Shown here in pieces: positions 7,915 through 17,458 of a stretch of 64,000 bases of DNA. The notes under the pieces were generated by a model that saw nothing but the letters and a program-made list of their open reading frames with translations, was not told the origin of the DNA and ran no database searches. Where the stretch lies: contig CALQKH020000013.1 of assembly GCA_943331105.2 (NCBI GenBank), forward strand, positions 38,591-102,590. The letters run 5' to 3'. Position 1 is the stretch's first letter. The number at the start of each line of letters is the position of its first letter. Made by a program: the position numbers and the translations under genes. Source of the DNA: Akkermansia muciniphila. Lineage in GTDB: Bacteria > Pseudomonadota > Gammaproteobacteria > Burkholderiales > Burkholderiaceae_C.

Positions 7915-9198
7915 TCACGAGCTCGCTTTGTCCAGCGACTGGTCGATGTCCCACAGGATGTCGTTGAGGTTCTCGAGGCCGACCGAGATGCGCACCATGT
8001 CCGGCGGCACCCCTGCGGCCAGTTGCTGGGCCTCGTCGAGCTGGCGGTGTGTGGTGCTGGCCGGGTGGCTGATCAGGGTGCGGGTATCGCCGATGTTGAC
8101 CAAGTGGCTCATGAACTGGGCCGATTCGATGAACTTCACGCCCTGGTCCAGACCACCTTTGACGCCAAACGACAGCAGGCCCGAGGCACCGCGCATCTGG
8201 CGTTGCATCAGGGCGTGTTGTGGGTGGTCGCTCAGGCCGGGGTAGTTGACCCAGGCCACTCGCGGGTCGGCTTGCAAAAATTTGGCCACGCCCAAAGCGT
8301 TGTCGCAGTGCTTTTGCATGCGCAGTGGCAGGGTCTCGACGCCCTGCAAAATTTGCCAAGCGCTCATCGGGCTGAGTGATGCGCCAAACACGCGCAGGCT
8401 TTCCATCCGGCAGCGCATGGAAAAACCAAAGTCACCAAAGGTCTCGTAAAACTTCACCCCGTGGTAGCCCTTGGATGGTTCCGTCATGCCCGGGAACTTG
8501 CCGTTGTCCCAGGGAAATTTACCGCCTTCAACCACCACGCCACCCAGCGTGGTGCCGTGGCCCGCGAGGTATTTGGTGGCCGAATGCACCACGATGTCGG
8601 CGCCCAATGCAAGCGGGTTGCATAGCAAGGGGCTGGGCACGGTGTTGTCGATGATGAGCGGCACGCCATGTGCGTGGGCCACCTCGGCCACGGCAGCGAT
8701 GTCCAGCACCACCATGCTCGGGTTGCCCAGACTCTCGGCATACACCGCCCGGGTGTTGGGGCGCATGGCAGCGGCAAAGGCCTCGGGTTTTGTCGCATCC
8801 ACAAAGGTGGTCTCGATGCCGAACTTGACCAGACTCACGGCCAGCAGGGTGACCGAGCCACCATACAAAGCCCCAGCGGCCACCACATGGTCCCCCGCTT
8901 GCAAGATGGTCATCAGCGCCATGGTCTCGGCCGCCATGCCCGAGGCACAGGCCACCGCTGCGCGTCCGCCTTCGAGTGCGGCCACCCGCTCTTCGAGCAC
9001 CGCCACCGTGGGGTTGCTCAAGCGCGAATACACATTGCCAAAGGTCTGCAGGTTGAAGAGCGATGCCGCGTGCTCGGCGCTGTCAAACACGAAGCTGCTG
9101 GTTTGGTAGATGGGCAAGGCGCGTGCGCCGGTGGCCGCATCGGGAATTTGCCCGGCGTGGATGGCCAGGGTCTCAGGGTGGAATGTGCGATCGGTCAT
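7915..9198 (-). CDS. metY: O-acetylhomoserine sulfhydrylase (PLP-dependent, MetY type)
   Basis: A 427-residue Cys/Met-metabolism PLP enzyme that makes homocysteine from O-acetylhomoserine and sulfide. FHPETLAIHAGQIPD at the N-terminus, YSRLSNPTVAVLEERVAALEGG, and the PLP-lysine motif VVHSATKYLAGHGTTLGG are typical of MetY rather than of the shorter MetB/MetC. The C-terminal LISHPASTTHRQLDEAQQ is also characteristic. It sits 7 bp after a CoA-binding-domain gene in the same direction, a common pairing in beta-proteobacteria. Confidence 0.94.
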   Translation of the reverse strand: MTDRTFHPETLAIHAGQIPDAATGARALPIYQTSSFVFDSAEHAASLFNLQTFGNVYSRLSNPTVAVLEERVAALEGGRAAVACASGMAAETMALMTILQAGDHVVAAGALYGGSVTLLAVSLVKFGIETTFVDATKPEAFAAAMRPNTRAVYAESLGNPSMVVLDIAAVAEVAHAHGVPLIIDNTVPSPLLCNPLALGADIVVHSATKYLAGHGTTLGGVVVEGGKFPWDNGKFPGMTEPSKGYHGVKFYETFGDFGFSMRCRMESLRVFGASLSPMSAWQILQGVETLPLRMQKHCDNALGVAKFLQADPRVAWVNYPGLSDHPQHALMQRQMRGASGLLSFGVKGGLDQGVKFIESAQFMSHLVNIGDTRTLISHPASTTHRQLDEAQQLAAGVPPDMVRISVGLENLNDILWDIDQSLDKASS

Positions 9199-9205
9199 GG
9201 TCTTT

Positions 9206-9673
9206 TTATACCAGCCGTCGCGCCGAGATGATGCCGGTGTTCACGCCCACCCAGTTCAGACCCCCAAACAGTCGGGCGTGTTCGATCTTGACGCAGCGGT
9301 TGGTGACCGAATCCATGCCAGCCTGCCGAGCCAAGGCGTCGGCCTCGGGGTTGGCGACGCCCAGTTGCTGCCACAGGCACTTCGCACCGACTTGCACCGC
9401 CTGCTCAGCAATCGGCAGCACGTCTTCGCTGCGGCGAAAAACATCGACCATGTCCACTTTGAAGGGGATGTCGCCCAAGCTGGCGAAGCAGGTTTCACCA
9501 AGGATCTCACCGCCCGCATAACGCGGGTTGACCGGCACGATCTTGAAGCCGTGAGACTGCATGTACTTGGCCGCGAAATAGCTGGGCCGATGCCACTCGG
9601 CCGACAAGCCCACCACGGCGAGGGTGCGGTAACTTTTGAGGATGCGCCGCAGCGCGTGCAAATCGTTGTGCAT
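9206..9673 (-). CDS. CoA-binding domain protein (YccU-like)
   Basis: A 155-residue single-domain Rossmann-like protein. The N-terminal RTLAVVGLSAEWHRPSYFAAKYM, GFKIVPVNPRYAGGEILGE and the later VQVGAKCLWQQLGVANPEA match the CoA_binding_2 family. It ends KIEHARLFGGLNWVGVNTGII. Members bind CoA but most lack a proven reaction. The gene is seven bases upstream of metY and probably co-transcribed with it, which hints at a link to methionine or acyl-CoA metabolism. Confidence 0.88.
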   Translation of the reverse strand: MHNDLHALRRILKSYRTLAVVGLSAEWHRPSYFAAKYMQSHGFKIVPVNPRYAGGEILGETCFASLGDIPFKVDMVDVFRRSEDVLPIAEQAVQVGAKCLWQQLGVANPEADALARQAGMDSVTNRCVKIEHARLFGGLNWVGVNTGIISARRLV

Positions 9674-9691
9674 GTGGTCCTTCTTTTTTGC

Positions 9692-10891
9692 TCAATACCG
9701 GGCCTGCCCGCTGCGCTGCATCTGCCATGAGGCCCAGGTGGCCATCAGTGACAACACGCCGCACACGGCCATCACGCCCAGGTAATGCCCGCTGCTGTCA
9801 AATGCGGCCCCGGCCAGCACAGGCCCCAACAGGTTACCCAGGGCCGCGCCACTGTAGAGCGTTCCCACCACGCTGGCCACCGATTTGCCGCCAAAGTAAT
9901 CCATGCAAATGGCGGGCAGCAGCGACACGATGCTGCCATAACTCAGGCCAAACCACAGGGCAAAAATCACCAGCATGCCCTGCCCGCCCGCCGCGCCCCA
10001 CAGCGCATAAGTCGCTCCCATGGACAGCTGCATCAGCACCAGCGTCTGCGCCCGGCCCAGCCTGTCGGCCAGCAAGCCAATGGCAAAGCGCCCGATCAGG
10101 CTGCCTACACCGATCAAGCCCACCAGCCCCACGGCAAAAGCCTCGCCCAGGCCCAGATCGCGCGCCGAAGCCGACACGTGCGCGAACGGAATGAACATCA
10201 CCGGCGAGGCCAGCACCGTGGCCAGATACAGCCAGCGAAACGTGGGGCTGCGCAAGGTTTCGCGCAAACTCAGGCCCGTGGCCGAGCCGCCTGCACCCGT
10301 GCTACCTGAAGCCGTTGCCGGTGCTGCAGGTGCAAGCCGCAGCAAGGCCGCTGCCAACAAGCCCAGCACCAACACACCCAAGGCCAGCAGCTGCATGGCT
10401 TCGCGCCAAGGCATGGGGCCAATCGCCATGGCCACCAGCACCGGCACCAGCAAGGTGCCCGCACCCACGCCCGAGCTGGCAATGCCCCCGGCCAGCCCCC
10501 GACGGGTGGTGAACCAGGGCTGCACGCTGGCAATGGAAGGCGTGTACACCAGCGCGATGCCCAGGCCCACCAACAAGCCATAGCTCACATACACCGCCAG
10601 CAAAGACGTGGCCCAACTGGTGGCCAGCAAGCCCAGCGCAATGAGGGCCATGCCCGCCGAGCACACGATGCGCGGCCCAAAGCGGTCGGCCAGCATGCCG
10701 CCGCCTGCGCCCAGAACAAAATAAACAAAGCCCGAGAGGCCAAAAATCCAGGACACATCCGCCCGCTGCGCCGAGAACTCGACGGCGAACGATTCAAAAA
10801 ACGCCGCGAACGAATACGACACCCCAAAGATCACAGCCAGACACACAAATGTGGCCCAAACCACCACCCAGGCGTAGGGGGTTTCTTTCAT
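9692..10891 (-). CDS. MFS transporter (oxalate/formate-antiporter-like)
   Basis: A 399-residue protein with twelve predicted membrane segments in two halves. The loop 2-3 motif GGGMLADRFGPRIVC and the related GRFAIGLLADRLGRAQ in the second half are MFS signatures. The N-terminus (YAWVVVWATFVCLAVIFGVSYSFAAFF) resembles the OFA monocarboxylate/oxalate-formate group. The ATG at 10891 follows GGAGACACC; the 23 extra residues in the track lack a good ribosome site. It is divergent from the TPR-methyltransferase gene. Substrate unknown. Confidence 0.88.
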   Translation of the reverse strand: MKETPYAWVVVWATFVCLAVIFGVSYSFAAFFESFAVEFSAQRADVSWIFGLSGFVYFVLGAGGGMLADRFGPRIVCSAGMALIALGLLATSWATSLLAVYVSYGLLVGLGIALVYTPSIASVQPWFTTRRGLAGGIASSGVGAGTLLVPVLVAMAIGPMPWREAMQLLALGVLVLGLLAAALLRLAPAAPATASGSTGAGGSATGLSLRETLRSPTFRWLYLATVLASPVMFIPFAHVSASARDLGLGEAFAVGLVGLIGVGSLIGRFAIGLLADRLGRAQTLVLMQLSMGATYALWGAAGGQGMLVIFALWFGLSYGSIVSLLPAICMDYFGGKSVASVVGTLYSGAALGNLLGPVLAGAAFDSSGHYLGVMAVCGVLSLMATWASWQMQRSGQARY

Positions 10892-10984
10892 GGTGTCTCC
10901 GGTGTTCGCATGTTGCAAAGCATTGTGCCTTGCACGGGATGGGCACACCCCTGAGGTCAAAAAGCCTGTGTCACACTGGCGCGC

Positions 10985-12184
10985 ATGGACACCTCACTCG
11001 AACAAGCCCGCCAGGCCTTTCTGGATGGCGTTGAACAGTTTGAACGCCACCAATTTGAGGCGGCGGCATCCCTCTTTGAACGGGCATTGCAGCTGGCACC
11101 GGGCAGGCCGTCGGTGTTGATGAACCTGGGTGCCAGCTGCGTGCAGTTGGGTCGCTTTGAGCGGGCCGATGAATGCCTGCGCCAATCCTTGGCGGCCGAT
11201 GGCCAGCAGAGCGATGCCTGGGTGGCTTGGGGGGTCACGCAGATGGCGTTGGGCCAATGGCCACAAGCCCTGCACAGCCATGAGAAAGCCCGTGCTTTGG
11301 GCGCGGATGGCGCCGAGTTTTGTTTGCGCTGGGGTCAATGCCTGGCTTATGCCGGGCAGCTGCCTCAAGCCGTGCAGGCGTTTGACCAAGCGCTGGCGCA
11401 CGACCCCAACTTGGCCGAGGCTTTTAGCCAGCGTGCCCATGCCCAGCGTGACATGGGGCAAACCGAGGCAGCGATCGCGGACTACCAACGTGCGCTGGCG
11501 CTGGGGGCCGACCCTGAATTGCACCGCTATTACTTGGCCGCCCTGAGCCCGGATCAGCCCTCGGTGAACGCGCCCGCGGCCTATGTCGAAAAACTCTTTG
11601 ACCAATACGCCGACGACTTCGAGGCGCACCTGGTCGGGCAACTGGGTTACCAAGGCCACAGCGTGCTGTTGCAGCACCTGCCCGCGGACTCGGCGGCCCG
11701 TTTTGAACGGGTATGGGACTTGGGCTGCGGCACCGGTTTGTGCGGCACCTTGATCCGCCCCCGCGCCCAGCATTTGACCGGTGTGGACCTGTCTTCGGTC
11801 ATGGTGGCCAAGGCGCGTGCGCTGGGGGTTTACGACAGCCTGCATGCGCAAGAGTTGGTGGCCTTCATGCAGCACACCACAGAGCCAGCCGATTTGGTGC
11901 TGGCGGCCGATGTGTTCATTTATGTGGGCTGGCTGGAGGCGGTTTTTGAAGCCCTGAGCCCACGCGTGCGTTCGGGCGGCTGGCTGGCCCTGACCGTTGA
12001 AGAGGCCGATCCGGGTTTTGAAGTGCAACTGCACAGCAGCTTGCGTTATGCGCACGCCTTGACCTATTTGCAAAAGCTGGCCGCAGAGTACGGCTGGGAA
12101 TGGGCCAAGGTGCACCGCGCGCCCTTGCGACTGGACCAAGCCCAGCCCCTCATGGGTGCTTATGTTTATTTGCAAAAAACCTGA
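10985..12184 (+). CDS. TPR-repeat protein fused to a class I SAM-dependent methyltransferase
   Basis: A 399-residue two-part protein. Residues ~1-190 contain five or so tetratricopeptide repeats (for example FEAAASLFERALQLAPGRPSVLMNLG and LPQAVQAFDQALAHDPNLAEAF). Residues ~225-399 are a Rossmann methyltransferase with motif I VWDLGCGTGLCG, then LTGVDLSSVMVAKAR and ADLVLAADVFIYVG. The TPR part probably recruits a protein or other substrate for methylation; the target is unknown. It is followed 45 bp later by the DUF2076 gene. Confidence 0.88.
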   Translation: MDTSLEQARQAFLDGVEQFERHQFEAAASLFERALQLAPGRPSVLMNLGASCVQLGRFERADECLRQSLAADGQQSDAWVAWGVTQMALGQWPQALHSHEKARALGADGAEFCLRWGQCLAYAGQLPQAVQAFDQALAHDPNLAEAFSQRAHAQRDMGQTEAAIADYQRALALGADPELHRYYLAALSPDQPSVNAPAAYVEKLFDQYADDFEAHLVGQLGYQGHSVLLQHLPADSAARFERVWDLGCGTGLCGTLIRPRAQHLTGVDLSSVMVAKARALGVYDSLHAQELVAFMQHTTEPADLVLAADVFIYVGWLEAVFEALSPRVRSGGWLALTVEEADPGFEVQLHSSLRYAHALTYLQKLAAEYGWEWAKVHRAPLRLDQAQPLMGAYVYLQKT

Positions 12185-12229
12185 CAATGCTGAATCCTTA
12201 GTTATGACCCAGCCAGGAGAACCTCGCTC

Positions 12230-12784
12230 ATGAACGCTCAGGAACGCGACCAGCTTCAGCAATTCTTGGCCACCTTGCGGCAGCAGCGTGTTCAGCCCAA
12301 AGATCCTGTGGCCGATGGCCTCATCCGGGATGCCTTGGCCTCACAAACCGATGCCACTTACCTTTTGGTGCAACGGACCATGGCGTTGACCTTGGCACTT
12401 CAAGCCATGCAAAACCGAGTACAGCAATTGCAAGCCTCATCGGCTGCGGCACTGCAAGCCTCAAACCCGCAGCCAGCATCGGACGCATCCAACGCTGTCG
12501 CCAGTGCCGTGCCCTCTCAGGCGCCATTGTCCCTGCCGGTTAGCGGCGTCAATGCGGCGCAACCCAGTCTGTGGATGCGCGGCTTGGTCGGGCAAGTGGG
12601 CGGTACGGCGCTTGGCGTGGCCACGGGCGTGGTGGCGGGCGGTGCCCTGTTGCAAGGCCTTCAAGCCTTGTGGGGAGTAGACGCGGCTTCGCCTGATTTC
12701 GCCCAAGGCTCCGTTGGGGGCTTGTCTACCGCTGAACCGGATGCGGGCGACGGCCTGTGGGACTTGGGCGACGACTGGGCCTGA
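12230..12784 (+). CDS. DUF2076 family protein
   Basis: A 184-residue protein with the DUF2076 layout. An N-terminal helical coiled-coil segment (QERDQLQQFLATLRQQ...ALTLALQAMQNRVQQLQA) is followed by an Ala/Ser-rich linker, a glycine-rich hydrophobic stretch (GQVGGTALGVATGVVAGGALLQGLQ) that may contact membrane, and an acidic tail. Function is not established for the family. An AGGAGAACCTC site precedes the start. It is downstream of, and probably co-transcribed with, the TPR-methyltransferase. Confidence 0.8.
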   Translation: MNAQERDQLQQFLATLRQQRVQPKDPVADGLIRDALASQTDATYLLVQRTMALTLALQAMQNRVQQLQASSAAALQASNPQPASDASNAVASAVPSQAPLSLPVSGVNAAQPSLWMRGLVGQVGGTALGVATGVVAGGALLQGLQALWGVDAASPDFAQGSVGGLSTAEPDAGDGLWDLGDDWA

Positions 12785-12811
12785 GTTCAAGCGCCTCCTT
12801 CAGCGGCAGAT

Positions 12812-14065
12812 TCAGCGGCTATAGGCCAAGCCCAGCGCCACGCCGCCAAACAAATCGCCCTCCACCACAGGCACTCCCACAAATGCGGCTTGCAGGGTCT
12901 GCTGGAACGTGCTCAAAGCCGACGATCCCCCCGTCAGGTAAATCGCATCCAGTGAAGCGTTCGTCAGGCCTGCGCGTTTCACGCACTCGCGTGCGCACCT
13001 CACGGTGCGGTCTAGTAAATCTTGCAGTTGCGCTTGCATGTCGCTCACGCTGAGCTCTGCTTGTAATCCGCGCTCGATCACCGACAGGTCAATGCCTGTG
13101 CTGGCACTGTTCACCGAGCAACGGATTTTGGCCTGCTCGACCTCATGGGCCATCAAATGGCCATACCGTTCGGTCAGCACGCACATCAGACGATCGTGCA
13201 GGCAGGGATCGCTGTAATTGCTGCGCAGGTTTTTGGCTTGGCTGATGGCTTTGGCTTGGTATTGCCAGTGGATCAAATGCCAAGTGGCCAAATCAAAAAA
13301 CACACCACTGGGCACCTCGCGTTGTTCGGGGCCCATGTGTTTGTAGCCCAGCAGAGGCATCACCTGCGCCAAATTCAGTTGCCGGTCGTAGTCGGTGCCG
13401 CCAATGTGCACACCTGTGGTGGCCAAAATGTCTCGGCTGCGGTCGGCGTGACGCATGCGCTCTGGCCCCAAGCGCACCACCGTGAAGTCCGAGGTGCCGC
13501 CTCCCAAGTCCACCACCAACACCGTGCTTTCTTGGGTCAGGCGTTGCTCGTAATCCAGCGCGGCGGCGATGGGTTCGAGCTGAAACGACACCTCGTCAAA
13601 GCCCACCGACTTCACCGCTTGGCGCAGTGAGGCTTCGGCCTGCGCATCGCGCTCGGGATCGTCGTCCACAAAATGCACTGGCCGGCCCATCACCACGCGG
13701 CGCGGGGCACTGCCCAAGCTTTGGGTGGCGCGCTCGCGCAGGGCGGCTAAAAAGGTGGCAATGATGTCCTGAAAGCTGATTTGCTGATGGCCGATCTGCG
13801 TGGTCTCCAGCAGCAGTGGGCTGCCCAGCAGGCTTTTGAGCGAGCGCATCAAGCGGCCCTCTGTGCCCTCCAGGTAATGCCCGATGGCATCGCGCCCGAA
13901 GTGCGTGCTGTTGTCCTCAGCGTTGTAAAACACCGCTGTTGGCATGGCCAAGGCCTCGCCCTCAAGGGCCATCAGGCGGGCGTCGCCTTGGGGGCCGAGC
14001 CAAGCCATGGCCGAGTTGGAGGTGCCGAAATCAATGCCAAGCGTGCCGGCAGGAAAAAAGTTCAT
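12812..14065 (-). CDS. yegD: Hsp70-family ATPase, YegD-like
   Basis: A 417-residue actin-fold ATPase: LGIDFGTSNSAMAW (phosphate 1), VLVVDLGGGTSDFTVVRLG (phosphate 2) and AIYLTGGSSALSTF (adenosine motif). It has the nucleotide-binding half of Hsp70 but stops before a normal substrate-binding domain, as in YegD chaperone-like proteins. The track starts at TTG 14080; the ATG at 14065 is preferred. No DnaJ/GrpE partner is adjacent. Clients are unknown. Confidence 0.88.
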   Translation of the reverse strand: MNFFPAGTLGIDFGTSNSAMAWLGPQGDARLMALEGEALAMPTAVFYNAEDNSTHFGRDAIGHYLEGTEGRLMRSLKSLLGSPLLLETTQIGHQQISFQDIIATFLAALRERATQSLGSAPRRVVMGRPVHFVDDDPERDAQAEASLRQAVKSVGFDEVSFQLEPIAAALDYEQRLTQESTVLVVDLGGGTSDFTVVRLGPERMRHADRSRDILATTGVHIGGTDYDRQLNLAQVMPLLGYKHMGPEQREVPSGVFFDLATWHLIHWQYQAKAISQAKNLRSNYSDPCLHDRLMCVLTERYGHLMAHEVEQAKIRCSVNSASTGIDLSVIERGLQAELSVSDMQAQLQDLLDRTVRCARECVKRAGLTNASLDAIYLTGGSSALSTFQQTLQAAFVGVPVVEGDLFGGVALGLAYSR

Positions 14066-14252
14066 GGGGAGGGTAGACAAAAGCCGACAGTCACAGTGCA
14101 GGTGCCTGCCAAAGCGGGCAGGCCTTAAGGACCGGGCATTTTGCCACCAAGCGCTACACTGAGGCAGACACTAGTTACGCGCTCATTTATGAGTTGCTCT
14201 GAGCCTCTGTGGACAGCTTGGCAACGGTGCATTCATTGACGTCTTATCGCGG

Positions 14253-14531
14253 TCAGCGGCGGTTGAAATACTGCCGCATTTCAGCGAGAGTTTGAGACTC
14301 CTTGTACTTGACTGGAACGACTTTGGCCGTGCTGCTGGGAAAAACGTCCTCTTGCGTCAAGTTGTACTTTTCCATCACCGCCATGATCTGAGCGGTGCCC
14401 TGGTCCACCTCTTCTTGCCGCAATCGCGCTTTCTCCAAATCAGCGTCCATCTTTTTCAAGATTTCCAGCGACTGCGTGATTTTGAAATCAAGCTCTGCTT
14501 TTTGCTGCTCAAGCTGTTTCAGTGAAGGCAT
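14253..14531 (-). CDS. Short H-NS-like protein, apparently lacking the DNA-binding tail
   Basis: A 92-residue protein beginning MPSLKQLEQQKAELDFKITQ with a long charged coiled coil (EILKKMDADLEKARLRQEEVDQGTAQIM) and VMEKYNLTQEDVF, matching the H-NS N-terminal oligomerisation helix and the E-x-Y-x-L-T/D linker found in beta-proteobacterial H-NS. Where the family normally has a Y-R-D-P...W-S-G-R-G DNA-binding motif, this one ends VKYKESQTLAEMRQYFNRR. It may therefore act by co-oligomerising with full H-NS. The ATG at 14531 is used because upstream residues are not H-NS-like. The assignment is a recognition by eye. Confidence 0.55.
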   Translation of the reverse strand: MPSLKQLEQQKAELDFKITQSLEILKKMDADLEKARLRQEEVDQGTAQIMAVMEKYNLTQEDVFPSSTAKVVPVKYKESQTLAEMRQYFNRR

Positions 14532-14760
14532 GGTGAGGTCCCGAAGAGTGAGTGAATAAGACGGTGGCAATCTAACAGTCACGCTGGTGTGACCGCACAC
14601 CAAAAATCATGAAAACACACAGATGCTCACAGCTGAGGGGTTAAATGTTGTGCAGGGGCTGCATAAGCTCACAGTTGCTCTCACTTTCAACACATCATTT
14701 CGCTTGTATTCACATCCCTATGGTTTATGGCACCTCAAACTTCTATGATTTGAGACATCC

Positions 14761-16632
14761 ATGAAACGCTTGTGTTGTCTGCTGTTGCTCTTGTTGTTCC
14801 AACTGTCCTTGTATGCAGGACAGGAGCGCTATGAAGTCGACACAGCTTTTTTCCACGACGATCAGCAAACGCACACACTGGAGAGCATCCAAGCGCAGGC
14901 ATTTCAACCCTATCGGGGGCAACTTCGCCTTGGATTTACTCGGGGTGAAACCTGGATTCGGATTCAACTGAAGGACCTCCCAGCCAGTGCGGCTCCAGAC
15001 CCGGGCCTTTCTTTGGTTTTAAGGGTGGATCCCTACACGCTGGACAAATTGGATTTTTACCAACAAACCTTCGGAAACTGGACGCACCAACTTGGGGGTG
15101 AGTTGCAGTTGGAAAAGAAAAATATTTGCATCGAGCTACAGCACTGTTTCGAATTCAATGCATCAAACGCGCGCAATCAGTTTGCATATTTGAAGGTGCA
15201 AACGACCGGTGTTCGCATAGTGCGCATGGATGTGATGGCTCCTGATCAGGTTTTCGAGTCATCGATTGGAGTGATCAAAAGCGTCAACACCGCTTTGAAC
15301 CTTTCCGTCGCATTGTTGGTTCTTTCGGTGACGTTTCTGTTTTTTGAACGTTCACGCTTGCTGCTGGTATTTTGTGGATTTCAAACGACGGTTGTGCTGT
15401 CGATTTGCGCTTTTTCAGGTGCCTTGCAGGAATGGTGGGGTGTCATGCTGGAGGTTCAACCCAACACCATGACAAGCTTGGCGTTGGTGATGCGCATGGC
15501 AATGACGGTCCTTTTGGCATGGGCGGTTGTTTCTGATTACAAGCCCAGTTCGACCTACCACAAATGGGTCGCTGCTGTTCTGATGGCATGCGGTTTCAAT
15601 CTTCTGCTTGTTTTATCTGGGTACGAAACCGAGGCAGGCTTGGTGAATTACGGACTTGGCTTTTTAATCCCTTATATCCAGATATGGGGTGCGCGCACGG
15701 TCAGCACACCCATGTCTGGTCGATGGATTTTTACAGCAGGATGGTTGGTCTTTCTACTATTCATTGTCTTGGGGTTTCCCTACAGTTTCGGCTACGAGGA
15801 TTGGCGGGATCAATTTAAGCTGGTGCAAACCAGCGGGGACCTGCGGCTCAACGGCATCCCGATTGGCATCGTGATTTTTTGGTTGGTCGCTACAGAAAAG
15901 GCCAGCCGAAATCGGAAAAAATTCTTGGAACTGCAGGCCTTGAAAATTCAAGCCGCCGAATCCAAAGCTCATGAAGACGGTTTGAAAGAACGCCGAGATC
16001 TGATTGACATGCTGACCCATGAATTGAAGACGCCTTTGAGCACCATCAAGTTTGCGATGGCATCGCTCAAAAGAACCGTGTTGGTGCAGGGTGAGTCATC
16101 CGATAGGATGATGCACATCAATGCCTCGGTAGAGCGCATGGACGCCATGATTGAGCATGTTGCGCTCTCCAACAAAATTGAACGGATGGAGGCCCTCGGC
16201 ACAGAGGAGACCGTCTCAGCACTCGAACTGATGAACGTGGTGATGCAGGAGTACCGTGAGCCTGAACGCTTTGAGCTTGACATTCAGGATGGGGTGGTTT
16301 TCCGAGCTGCCCCACATTTCCTGGCTTTGATCATCGAGAACTTGGTGAGTAATGCTGTTAAATATGCCCAAGACGGCAAAGTCAGGATCAGCATTCAAGA
16401 CGAAGCTTCGAACATGACTTGTTTTCGCATCAGCAATCGTGTGGCGGATGATCACCATCCAGACGAGGCGCGTTTGTTTGAGCGCTACTACCGCCATCCC
16501 AGTTTCCAAGACAGCCCGGGCATGGGCATTGGCTTGAGTTTGGTCAATTCCGCGGCACAAAAAATGGGTGCGCATGTGCACTACCAAAAAATCGACCAAG
16601 ACGTGGTCTTTGAAGTGAGATTTCCCCGTTGA
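14761..16632 (+). CDS. Sensor histidine kinase with 7TMR-DISM sensory and membrane domains
   Basis: A 623-residue kinase. A signal-like N-terminus (RLCCLLLLLLFQLSLYAG) leads into an extracytoplasmic domain (~25-170; RGETWIRIQLKDLP...LVLRVDPYTLDKLDFYQ) of the 7TMR-DISMED2 type, then about seven membrane helices (~175-370). The cytoplasmic kinase has the H-box IDMLTHELKTPLSTIKFA with phospho-accepting His, N-box LIIENLVSNAVKYAQ and G-box GMGIGLSLVNSAAQKMGA. Ligands of DISM sensors are probably small carbohydrates or carboxylates. It is coupled to the downstream response regulator through a TTGA overlap. Confidence 0.92.
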   Translation: MKRLCCLLLLLLFQLSLYAGQERYEVDTAFFHDDQQTHTLESIQAQAFQPYRGQLRLGFTRGETWIRIQLKDLPASAAPDPGLSLVLRVDPYTLDKLDFYQQTFGNWTHQLGGELQLEKKNICIELQHCFEFNASNARNQFAYLKVQTTGVRIVRMDVMAPDQVFESSIGVIKSVNTALNLSVALLVLSVTFLFFERSRLLLVFCGFQTTVVLSICAFSGALQEWWGVMLEVQPNTMTSLALVMRMAMTVLLAWAVVSDYKPSSTYHKWVAAVLMACGFNLLLVLSGYETEAGLVNYGLGFLIPYIQIWGARTVSTPMSGRWIFTAGWLVFLLFIVLGFPYSFGYEDWRDQFKLVQTSGDLRLNGIPIGIVIFWLVATEKASRNRKKFLELQALKIQAAESKAHEDGLKERRDLIDMLTHELKTPLSTIKFAMASLKRTVLVQGESSDRMMHINASVERMDAMIEHVALSNKIERMEALGTEETVSALELMNVVMQEYREPERFELDIQDGVVFRAAPHFLALIIENLVSNAVKYAQDGKVRISIQDEASNMTCFRISNRVADDHHPDEARLFERYYRHPSFQDSPGMGIGLSLVNSAAQKMGAHVHYQKIDQDVVFEVRFPR

Positions 16633-17369
16633 ACGACTTGCACCGTGACGCCAAAGAATCATCCGCGCCATTGGTGTTGGCCTTGGTGGAGGACGACCGC
16701 TTGCTGCGGGAAGAAATCGAGGTGCATTTGGAGGCGCATGGCTTTGAGGTGCATGCGGCCAACAGCGCATCGGGTTTGGATGAACTCAATGCCCGCATTG
16801 CCTTTGACCTGTATCTGATTGACTTGAATCTACCAGGGGAAAATGGTCTGAGCCTTTGCCGGCGTGTGCGGCAATCGCGTCCCGATGCGGGTATTGTGAT
16901 CATGACCGCCCGAGTGGCGCTGCACGACCGCATTGCGGGCTACAAACAGGGCGGCGCAGACGTTTACCTGACCAAGCCAGTGTCGCCGGATGAGTTGGTT
17001 TTGGTGTTGCTGAGTTTGGGGCGGCGCCTGAAGCATTCGCAAGCGTCCAACCAGTGGTCGCTGAGTTTGCGCGATCGCACCTTGTTGGGGCCGGACCAAA
17101 CCCTCAAACTTCGGCTAACGAGCAAGGAAAAAATCATTTTGTTGGCGCTTGTTCAGGCCAAGGACAACACGTTGGAGTCTGGTGTGCTCTGCGATTTGTT
17201 TGCCGAAGAGGACAACGATGCCTTGATGAGCAAGCATGCCTTGGAAGAGTTGATTGCCCGTTTGCGCAAAAAATTCAAAAGCGCACAGGCCGATGGCGAT
17301 GAGCCAGCGATCAAGTCGGTTTGGGGTGTGGGTTACCAGCTGTGTGTGCGGATCCAATTTGTCCATTGA
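16629..17369 (+). CDS. OmpR/PhoB-type response regulator
   Basis: A 246-residue regulator. The receiver domain has acidic EDD near residue 22, phospho-acceptor Asp in LYLIDLNLPGENG and the conserved Lys in VYLTKPVS. The C-terminal half is a winged-helix Trans_reg_C domain (LRLTSKEKIILLALVQ...ALEELIARLRKKF...IKSVWGVGYQL). Translation appears to begin at TTG that shares bases with the stop of the kinase gene, so the partners are stoichiometrically coupled. No target operon can be assigned from context. Confidence 0.9.
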   Translation: MNDLHRDAKESSAPLVLALVEDDRLLREEIEVHLEAHGFEVHAANSASGLDELNARIAFDLYLIDLNLPGENGLSLCRRVRQSRPDAGIVIMTARVALHDRIAGYKQGGADVYLTKPVSPDELVLVLLSLGRRLKHSQASNQWSLSLRDRTLLGPDQTLKLRLTSKEKIILLALVQAKDNTLESGVLCDLFAEEDNDALMSKHALEELIARLRKKFKSAQADGDEPAIKSVWGVGYQLCVRIQFVH

Positions 17370-17458
17370 AGGCGTACCCTGCACATGGGGATCACGGAAA
17401 CAGAAATGTCCCTCGGGTTTTGGTATAGATTCGGTAGCTTGTTCACAAGTTCAAAGCC

